Shown: one piece after another, positions 1 to 7,582 of the stretch
Numbering within the stretch: the stretch's first letter is position 1
How the letters are laid out: each line of letters opens with the position of its first letter
Assembly (NCBI GenBank): GCA_964653485.1
Contig: CAZZFF010000011.1
Coordinates: forward strand, 1 to 64,000
DNA from: CAVQND01 sp964653485
GTDB lineage: Bacteria; Verrucomicrobiota; Verrucomicrobiia; Limisphaerales; UBA8199
Reading direction: 5' to 3'
DNA: 64,000 nucleotides
The notes under the pieces: model-generated
The model's input: the letters and a program-made list of their open reading frames with translations, nothing else
The model's database searches: none
What the model was told of the DNA's origin: nothing
Program-made: the position numbers and the translations under genes

Positions 1-1
1 A

Positions 2-21
2 GGGGGCGGGGGCGGGGGCGG
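2..21. repeat. GGGGGC simple repeat encoding poly-glycine
   Basis: Bases 2-21 are about three tandem copies of a gggggc-type hexamer and encode glycines just before the RIALYW repeat motif. A low-complexity tract exactly at the window edge may mark an assembly break. Confidence 0.6.
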
Positions 22-907
22 ACGAATCGCTCTTTATTGGCGCACAAACTATTTCGCCGGGTTGATCGCGGCCGCGGGCGGGTCGGGGGCATTTCCAGGC
101 TCGGCTGGAACGGTGTTCTTGAGCACCGCCCTCCCGCCTCCGGCAGTCCTCGCCCAATCGCCTTTGGGCGTCGTCTCCTTCGCCGTGAGCAACGTGGACC
201 TCACTTTCAGCTCGCCTATTGACCTCAATTCGGTCTCGGGCGCCGATTTCCTCATCATCACTCCTAACGGGGTGCTGCCGCAGGCGGCAATCACCCTGTC
301 AATGCAGGACCCCAACACGCTGCAGGCCAATTTCCCGCCTCAAACAGAACCGGGGTACTACGAGGTTGCCGTCGGACCGCAACTCCGGGACATCTACGGC
401 GTGCCAATGGGGACGGTTTACGCCGGCAGCTTCATTGTGTTGCCCCCGATGCTCTCCGGCCGAGTCACGGACACGAACGGTCTGCCGGTGCCTTACGTGA
501 CCCTGGCCGCGGGCGGCGGCTTGCTCCCTGGGATTACCGACTCGAATGGTCTCTATTCTCTGGAGGTGCCGCCCGGGTGGTCCGGCACGGTTACGCCGGT
601 CAAGGCGCAAGCCCTGTTCTTCCCTGCCTCGCGCAGCTACACAAACGTCAATGCGAGCCTGGCCGCGCAGGACTTCCTGATGGTCACTCCCGCGGCCCCG
701 GCGCTCACGACCCAAGCGCAGGGCGGCAACCTCCGACTCGGCTGGCAGGGCGCCAGTGGCGCGAGCTATCAGTTGTTCTCGTCCACGAACCTCGTGGATT
801 GGGCGCCGTGCGGCCCGGCCCTTGTGGGCAGCCGAGGCCCCATGGCCGCCGTCGTGCCCCTCGGCGAGGAACGTGTGAAGTTCTTCCGCATTGTGACGAG
901 CCAATAA
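2..907 (+). CDS. C-terminal part of a large secreted repeat protein (carboxypeptidase-regulatory-like domain), 5' truncated
   Basis: The frame is open from base 2, so the gene begins before the window. The first codons read poly-Gly followed by RIALYWRTNYFAG, a glycine-rich repeat unit I associate with very large verrucomicrobial surface proteins. Next come a bacterial Ig-like segment (about codons 50-140), a carboxypeptidase-regulatory-like beta-sandwich (SGRVTDTNGLPVPYVTLA ... TDSNGLYSLEVP), and a C-terminal module with YQLFSSTNLVDW, a common tail in secreted proteins of this phylum. No catalytic residues are visible. The likely role is structural or adhesive at the cell surface. The family reading is moderate; the 5' truncation is certain. 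Confidence 0.75.
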   Translation, partial: GGGGGGGRIALYWRTNYFAGLIAAAGGSGAFPGSAGTVFLSTALPPPAVLAQSPLGVVSFAVSNVDLTFSSPIDLNSVSGADFLIITPNGVLPQAAITLSMQDPNTLQANFPPQTEPGYYEVAVGPQLRDIYGVPMGTVYAGSFIVLPPMLSGRVTDTNGLPVPYVTLAAGGGLLPGITDSNGLYSLEVPPGWSGTVTPVKAQALFFPASRSYTNVNASLAAQDFLMVTPAAPALTTQAQGGNLRLGWQGASGASYQLFSSTNLVDWAPCGPALVGSRGPMAAVVPLGEERVKFFRIVTSQ

Positions 908-1028
908 CACGTCCGAAGCGCGGACCCGTATGCCCGCGCTCGGACAAAGGCAGGGCGCGCGCGAGGGGCGAACGTTGGCGTGGGGGTTTTGTCCTTTACC
1001 CTCGCGCCCGGAGCGGTAAATTGCGCCC

Positions 1029-2099
1029 ATGCGTGAACAATCTCTGGAATTTCTCAAGACCCTGGTCAACACGCCCAGCCCGGTCGGACACGAAGTCCGC
1101 GGCCAGCGGGTCTGGCTGGATTACGCCGCCAAGTTTGCGGACACCACGTACTCCGACGCGTACGGCAATTGTGTGGCCGTGCTCAACAAGGGCGGCTCGC
1201 CGCGGCTCATGCTGTCCGGCCATGCGGACGAGATTGCCATGGCGGTCAACTACATCACGGACGAGGGCTACATTTATGTTCGCAAGATGGGGGGCGTCAA
1301 TCCCTCCATCACCCAGGCCCAACGGGTCCTCATCCATACCGCCAACGGCCCGATCAAAGGCGTCGTCGGCAGCGTCGCCCCCCATCTCAAGAAGGACGAG
1401 GAGGACCCGAAACCCCCGAAAATCCACGACCTGTTCATCGACATCGGAGCGAGCGACCGCAAAGAGGCGGCCAGGCTTGTGGAGGTCGGGGACCCGGTGA
1501 CTCTGAGCGACCAATTCGACGTGCTCCGCAACGAGCTGGTCATCGCGCGGGCCTTCGACAACCGCATCGGCACCTTTGCCGTCGCGGAGACGCTCCGGCT
1601 GCTCAAGGAAGGCAAAGCCAAACTCCAGGCGGAGGTCTGCGCCGTATCCAACGTGCAGGAGGAAGTCGGCCTCCTGGGTGTGCGCCAGATCGCGTATTCC
1701 CTCAAACCGGATGTGGCCCTGGTGGTGGACGTGACTCACGCCACCGATTATCCCACGGTCAGCAAGACGCAGCATGGGGACATCAAGATCGGCGGCGGTC
1801 CCACGCTGACTCGCGGCGGATGCAACCATCCCGAAGTCGTCGCCCGCATCGAGGCGATCGCCAAAGCCAGGCGCATCCCGATCCAGCGCGAGGCCATGTC
1901 CAACACCAGCGGCACGGATGCCGATGCCGTTTTTTGGACCCGCGGAGGCATCGCCAGCGCCCTCGTCTCGCTCCCCAACCGGTACATGCATTCGCCCGTG
2001 GAGTTGATCAGCCTCAAAGACCTCGGACTCATCCCCGAACTCCTGGCCGGCTTCGCCGCCTCCCTGAAAAAGGGAGAGGAGTTCAAGGTGAAGATTTGA
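1029..2099 (+). CDS. M42 family metallo-aminopeptidase
   Basis: The 356-residue protein matches the M42 (glutamyl aminopeptidase/FrvX-like) family in length and layout. These are cytoplasmic, usually dodecameric, di-metal exopeptidases that clear peptides. The metal and catalytic residues expected of the family are visible: H65 and D67 in SGHADEI, D177 in AFDNRIG, the E211-E212 pair in QEEVG, D234 in VVDVTHA, and H321 in NRYMHSPVE. The ATG at 1029 gives a family-like N-terminus. The 3' end overlaps the convergent GH26 gene by 17 bp. The physiological substrate cannot be told from sequence, and some M42 members are annotated as endoglucanases without good support. Confidence 0.9.
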   Translation: MREQSLEFLKTLVNTPSPVGHEVRGQRVWLDYAAKFADTTYSDAYGNCVAVLNKGGSPRLMLSGHADEIAMAVNYITDEGYIYVRKMGGVNPSITQAQRVLIHTANGPIKGVVGSVAPHLKKDEEDPKPPKIHDLFIDIGASDRKEAARLVEVGDPVTLSDQFDVLRNELVIARAFDNRIGTFAVAETLRLLKEGKAKLQAEVCAVSNVQEEVGLLGVRQIAYSLKPDVALVVDVTHATDYPTVSKTQHGDIKIGGGPTLTRGGCNHPEVVARIEAIAKARRIPIQREAMSNTSGTDADAVFWTRGGIASALVSLPNRYMHSPVELISLKDLGLIPELLAGFAASLKKGEEFKVKI

Positions 2100-3120
2100 C
2101 GGCCCCGGCCAGGCCCTTGGGCAGGTCTTCGCGGTTGACCATCCACGGATGGGCGAGGAGTTCCTGCGCGTGCGCGTTTCGCGACAGGCTCCACTTCCCG
2201 TTCCAACTCATGAAAAACACCGTCCGCGGAAAGCTGTTCGTCACGCCCTCGATGAACCGGCGGTAATCGTAATCGCCCGGCGGATTGCTTGGGCCGTGGG
2301 GGCCGAATTCAGTGAAGCCAAACGGCTTGTCGAGGCCGGCCACTTCTTCGTAACCGCGAATATGGTTCCGGTCGATGAAATCCGTGTAGGCGTCCAGGCC
2401 CACGATGTCAACGTAGCGGTCCCCGGGATAATAGGCGGCGGTCTTCGGCCCGTGGTTCGGACTGTAAACCCAGAGCAAATTGTCCAGACCTTTGGTCCGG
2501 GTGAAGTAATTGAACATCTGTTGCCAGACCTTGACGAACGTCTCCGGCTCCTTGCCGCCCCACCAGAACCAGTCCCCGTTCATCTCATGAAACGGGCGCC
2601 AGAGGACGACCACGCCCGCTTCTTTCAGCCCTTGCAGCCCAGAGGCGAGCAGGTCCAACTCGCGCATCCAGCGGGTGTGAGTTTCGGTTCCAGGCTCCAG
2701 GAGGGTCTTGAGGTCGACTCCCTTGTCCCGCAAGCCGCCGCCATTGGGGTTTGCGGGGTTGTAGAGATGGGCGCTGATGGTGACCAAGCCGCCCTGGTTC
2801 CAATACTCGGTTACCGTTTGGTTCGGGGCGTTGAATGTCAAACCGCCGTTTGACCAGTCCGCATAGTCCGCACCCACGAGCGCCGGCCACTGGCCGGCCT
2901 GGTCATGTATCTCCTTGGGCAGACGCAGGCCCGCCCCCTTTCCGGCATCGGTGAACTGGCCCGAGAGCAGGCGCTTCTCCTGCCGGGTCTCCAGGCCCTG
3001 GAGGTACTTCAAGACAGTCCGCGCCTTGGGGTTGGCATTCGGGTTGGCGGGTTCGGACGCGCCCAGGCAGACGGAGAGACCGAACGTGAGCGCGAGCGGG
3101 CCGATCAGGATATGTTTCAT
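2083..3120 (-). CDS. Secreted GH26-family glycoside hydrolase (beta-mannanase-like)
   Basis: The protein opens with a signal peptide (KHILIGPLALTFGLSVCLG) followed by a single (beta/alpha)8 GH26 domain to the C-terminus. Counting from a GTG one codon upstream of the ATG at 3120, the acid/base is E180 in WRPFHEMNGDWFWWG and the nucleophile is E272 in FGFTEFG; the aromatic run after the acid/base is typical of GH26. GH26 enzymes mostly cleave beta-1,4-mannan, and some act on beta-1,3-xylan or mixed-linkage glucan. It would act outside the cytoplasm. No carbohydrate-binding module is present. The next gene on the same strand lies 46 bp upstream, so the two may be co-transcribed. Confidence 0.88.
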   Translation of the reverse strand: MKHILIGPLALTFGLSVCLGASEPANPNANPKARTVLKYLQGLETRQEKRLLSGQFTDAGKGAGLRLPKEIHDQAGQWPALVGADYADWSNGGLTFNAPNQTVTEYWNQGGLVTISAHLYNPANPNGGGLRDKGVDLKTLLEPGTETHTRWMRELDLLASGLQGLKEAGVVVLWRPFHEMNGDWFWWGGKEPETFVKVWQQMFNYFTRTKGLDNLLWVYSPNHGPKTAAYYPGDRYVDIVGLDAYTDFIDRNHIRGYEEVAGLDKPFGFTEFGPHGPSNPPGDYDYRRFIEGVTNSFPRTVFFMSWNGKWSLSRNAHAQELLAHPWMVNREDLPKGLAGAVKSSP

Positions 3121-3166
3121 CACCAGGGCTGACGCAAAGGCCGACCCGGCTATTCACGCCAAGCGG

Positions 3167-4060
3167 TTAGAGCAGGCCCTGGTAGGCGAGCCAAAGGGCG
3201 CGATAGTACTTCATCACGCGGACAGGGTCCGTGCTGGCGGGGACCTCAGCCAGGCAGAAGCCCTGGAAATGGATTTCGTTCAAGCCGTTGAGCAATTTGC
3301 GAAACGGATATGCCTCCTGAAACAGGTCGGTCATGTGGACCGAGAGGATTTTATCCTTGAGCAAATTGAAGTTGTGGTCCCAGCCCTCGCCGTCGAGGTC
3401 GGAGGCGTTGCAATTCCAGCATGCGCCCACGTTGGGACGGTTGGCTGTATCCAGAATGGTCTTGATGTACGGGGGGAACGAGCTGCCGGGACCGTGGACT
3501 TCGAGGCGGATGACCTGGCCGTGGTCTCGGGCAAAGTCGCCCAACTCCGCGAGGGCGCGTCCGATCTGGGCCAGAGTTTTCTCCACGGGCACCTCCTTGG
3601 GCAACCCATTGGGGCGGACCTTGACACCGCTCGCGCCGACGTCCTCCGCCAGCACGATGTACTCTTTCGTCGCCTCGATGTCCTTGCGCAGCTTCTCCGG
3701 GTCCGGGGTGTGATAGTCGAAGATGCTGCCCAGGCCCATCAGTTGGACCTTGGAATCGGCAAACCGCTGTTTGACTTCCTGGCGTTCCGCTTTCGATAGG
3801 TTGACTTCGACCTTGTGAGCGTGGGTGGTTCGCAGCTCCACGCCCTCGAACTTTGCCGTTTCGCAGTTCTTGATGATCGTCGGCACGCTCCAGTCCTGGG
3901 CCAAATTATAGGTAACCATGCCCAGATGCATCGTTGGGGAGCGGACCAGGAAGGTGGGTTGAGCGGCCCCGGCGGCGCCTTCAGCCAACCCCGGCTCGAG
4001 GCCGAGCGCGCCCATTCCCACCCCGGCAGTCGTTAGAAAGCGGCGTCGGTTGATCTTCAT
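3167..4060 (-). CDS. Tat-exported sugar phosphate isomerase/epimerase-like TIM barrel protein
   Basis: The start at 4060 gives MKINRRRFLTTAGVGMGALG, a twin-arginine signal, so the protein is probably exported folded. The rest reads as an AP-endonuclease-2/xylose-isomerase-like TIM barrel: GMVTYNLAQDW at the first strand, FEGVELR, a conserved RLEVHGPG segment, NVGACWNCNASD and LSVHMTDL supply the usual Glu, His and Asp metal ligands. Exported members of this superfamily are abundant in Verrucomicrobia and Planctomycetes and are mostly uncharacterised, so sugar isomerase or epimerase activity is only a family-level guess. It lies 46 bp upstream of the GH26 gene on the same strand. Confidence 0.8.
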   Translation of the reverse strand: MKINRRRFLTTAGVGMGALGLEPGLAEGAAGAAQPTFLVRSPTMHLGMVTYNLAQDWSVPTIIKNCETAKFEGVELRTTHAHKVEVNLSKAERQEVKQRFADSKVQLMGLGSIFDYHTPDPEKLRKDIEATKEYIVLAEDVGASGVKVRPNGLPKEVPVEKTLAQIGRALAELGDFARDHGQVIRLEVHGPGSSFPPYIKTILDTANRPNVGACWNCNASDLDGEGWDHNFNLLKDKILSVHMTDLFQEAYPFRKLLNGLNEIHFQGFCLAEVPASTDPVRVMKYYRALWLAYQGLL

Positions 4061-4160
4061 AGCCGGCACTTTGTAGCACAATCACCGCGCCCGACAACGT
4101 CTTTTTGGGGCTTTCACCCCATTCATTGCCCGCGGACCAGCGATTACTGTCTGCATTGTC

Positions 4161-5471
<1,311 letters not shown>

Positions 5472-5569
5472 ACTCGACGCTGTGCGTCGCCGGCGCTTTA
5501 GCCCCACCTGGAATTGTTTGTCTTGTGCCTGCCGGGGGCCAACTCCTCGCCCTCAGGCGGACTGGGGCC

Positions 5570-5830
5570 TCATACCTGGACTTGCTTGCGCGCCTCGTCG
5601 GCCAGCGCCGTGGTCAGGTAGCGCTCGCCAGTACTGCACCCGATGGTCACAATCAGCTTGCCTTCGTTCTCCGGACGCTTGGCCGCTTGCAGCGCTGCCC
5701 AAACGTTCGCGCCGGTCGAGATGCCGACCAGCAGCCCGTCCTCAAGCGCCAATCTCCGCGCGGTCGCAATGGCGTCGTCGTTGCTTACGGTGATGACATC
5801 ATCGACCACTTTACTTTCCAGGATTGTAGA
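5570..5830 (-). pseudogene. cysK 3' remnant (cysteine synthase C-terminal fragment)
   Basis: About 80 codons read as the C-terminal end of a PLP-dependent O-acetylserine sulfhydrylase: VDDVITVSNDDAIATARRLA, EDGLLVGISTGANVWAALQ, AKRPENEGKLIV, then GERYLTTAL. A full CysK is about 310 residues with its PLP lysine near residue 45, and all of that is missing. Reading upstream in the same frame, homology ends near 5812 and a TGA lies at 5831-5833. The flanking sequence (5812-5900) turns AT-rich, unlike the gene. This is a truncated, non-functional remnant, not a short gene. Confidence 0.8.
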
Positions 5831-6036
5831 TCAAATATACACTATGTCAATAGAGATATTAATGTTTTCCTCATTTCTCCGCATCGCATGATTAAACTCC
5901 CCGTTCCGGGCTAGCCGCCAACTTCGGTTCGAGTGCCTTTCGGTTTGGCGAAACCCCCTCCCGGCCGGCAGTTCTGGGACGCTGAACGGGCGTTTGCTTT
6001 TGGGCCGGGGTTGTGGTGTATTTAGGGCAATTAAAT
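5831..6036. other. Intergenic stretch, AT-rich at its left end
   Basis: It lies between the cysK remnant and the YlbF-family gene. The first 60 bases are distinctly AT-rich against a GC-rich background, which suits an old deletion or insertion junction that removed the 5' part of cysK. I see no open frame, inverted repeat or transposase remnant. Confidence 0.4.
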
Positions 6037-6447
6037 ATGGATACCTCAATCGAAGAGTCGCCGGTCCTCAGAAAAACCAAGGAATTGTGCGAGACGATCC
6101 TTGAGCAGCCAAACATGCGCTCGATTCGCCAGCGCGTCGATGCGTTCATGGGAGACGCCGCAACCCGAGCCCAGTACGACGGGGTGATGTCCAAAGGCCA
6201 GGCTCTCCAGCACAAGCAACAGACCTCGATGGAGTTGACTGGCGAGGAAATCGCCGATTTCGAGCGCCATCGCGACCAGTTGCTCAGCAACCCCGTTGCC
6301 CGCGGCTTCCTCGATGCCCAGGATGAGCTGCACGCAGTCCAAAAATCCGTCCATAACTACGTCAGCAAGACCCTCGAATTGGGGCGCCTGCCGACCGAGG
6401 CCGACCTCGGGGACGGCTCCTGCGGGCACGGCTGCGGGTGCCACTAA
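6037..6447 (+). CDS. YlbF/YmcA family protein with cysteine-rich C-terminal tail
   Basis: The 136-residue helical protein resembles the YlbF/YmcA family (PVLRKTKELCETIL, PNMRSIRQRVDAFMGD, FLDAQDELHAVQKSVHNYVSKTLELG). In Bacillus, YlbF, YmcA and YaaT form a complex that binds [4Fe-4S] clusters and affects RNase Y, competence and biofilm formation. Here the protein ends in SCGHGCGCH, three cysteines and two histidines in nine residues, which suggests a metal or Fe-S site. The ATG at 6037 is chosen because an earlier in-frame start would only add eight non-homologous residues. It lies 154 bp upstream of smc on the same strand. A role in RNA processing is inference from the family. Confidence 0.7.
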   Translation: MDTSIEESPVLRKTKELCETILEQPNMRSIRQRVDAFMGDAATRAQYDGVMSKGQALQHKQQTSMELTGEEIADFERHRDQLLSNPVARGFLDAQDELHAVQKSVHNYVSKTLELGRLPTEADLGDGSCGHGCGCH

Positions 6448-6601
6448 GGTTGTTGGTTGGTGTTCGCGAATCATCGGGGTGATTGGCACGACTCAACTTT
6501 CGGTTCCTCACCTATTAGTTGTGCTTGGCTGACAGGCATATCCTCTATGTTGTGGTTTTAGCTTTACTAGAGGGCGATATTCTGGTTGTCTTGAGAGAAT
6601 C

Positions 6602-7543
6602 ATGTATCTGAAGAATTTAACTGTTTTGGGATTCAAGTCCTTTTCAGATAAAACGACCCTCAACTTCGAGCCGGGCGTTACCGCCATCGTGGGTCCCAAC
6701 GGTTGCGGGAAGTCCAACGTGTCGGATGCGGTGCGTTGGGTGCTGGGCGAGCAGTCTGCCAAGGCCCTGCGCGGCGCCGAGATGGCGGATGTGATTTTTA
6801 ACGGGACAGACGGGCGCAAGCCCATGGGCATGGCGGAGGTGTCGCTCACAATCGGGGGCGTGGACGAGGAGCATCTGAGCGCCGCCGGTGTCGAGGTGGC
6901 CTACCACGAGGTGACTCTGACACGCCGGGTGTTCCGCGACGGCGGCAGCGAGTATTTCGTGAACAAGACCCCCTGCCGTCTGAAGGACATCCAGCAACTG
7001 TTCATGGGCACCGGCGTGGGACGCACCAGCTACAGCATCATGGCCCAGGGCAATATCACCCAACTCCTTTCGAGCAAGCCCGAGGATCGGCGCGTCATCT
7101 TCGAGGAAGCGGCCGGGATAACCAAGTACAAGTCGCAGCGCAAAGAAGCCCTGCGCAAACTCGAGTACACCGAGCAGAACCTTCTGCGCGTGGCTGACCT
7201 GGTCCGGGAGGTCAAACGCCAAATCGGCTCGCTGCAGCGCCAGGCCGGCAAGGCGCGCCGCTACAAGCAGATTTCCCAGGAACTCCAGCACCTCGATACT
7301 CAACTCGCCCGCCACCAGTTCGACGTGCTCCAGGCCGGCGTTCAGGAGCGCCAGGCGGCGGCTGAGGGGCTGCGCAATGAAATCGAGGCCGCCTCCGCCA
7401 ACGTCCTCCGCTCCGAGGATGAAATGGCCCAACTCCGCGGTCGTCTCTCGGAACTGGAACATGAAATCGGCCTGTGCCAGCAACACGGCCTCCAGCTCAA
7501 GAGCGAGAGTGACCGGCACGAGAACCGGATTCATTTCAACTAA
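6602..7543 (+). CDS. smc: SMC chromosome segregation ATPase, N-terminal part ending at an in-frame TAA
   Basis: SMC forms the condensin core that organises and segregates the nucleoid. This part holds the N-terminal ATPase half: Walker A GPNGCGKSN at residues 31-39, GTGVGRTSYSIMAQGNI, the SSKPEDRRVIFEEAAGITKYK region, and the start of the first coiled-coil arm. It stops at TAA 7541-7543 after ENRIHFN, but the same frame continues at once with ERLREFASQNAKA and a normal coiled coil. A single base change (CAA to TAA) would explain it. See the separate entry for the C-terminal part. A sequencing or assembly error, a genuine nonsense mutation and a split gene are all possible. Confidence 0.85.
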   Translation: MYLKNLTVLGFKSFSDKTTLNFEPGVTAIVGPNGCGKSNVSDAVRWVLGEQSAKALRGAEMADVIFNGTDGRKPMGMAEVSLTIGGVDEEHLSAAGVEVAYHEVTLTRRVFRDGGSEYFVNKTPCRLKDIQQLFMGTGVGRTSYSIMAQGNITQLLSSKPEDRRVIFEEAAGITKYKSQRKEALRKLEYTEQNLLRVADLVREVKRQIGSLQRQAGKARRYKQISQELQHLDTQLARHQFDVLQAGVQERQAAAEGLRNEIEAASANVLRSEDEMAQLRGRLSELEHEIGLCQQHGLQLKSESDRHENRIHFN

Positions 7544-7582
7544 GAGCGACTTCGCGAGTTCGCCTCCCAGAATGCCAAGGCC

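Noticed and set aside
5810..5900. AT-rich stretch considered as an insertion-sequence end
   Set aside because: No terminal inverted repeats, target duplication or transposase fragment could be seen.
7541..7543. TAA recoded as glutamine throughout the genome
   Set aside because: TAA is used as a normal terminator elsewhere in the window, for example at the end of the pseudopilin gene at 62778-62780, so genome-wide recoding is not supported.
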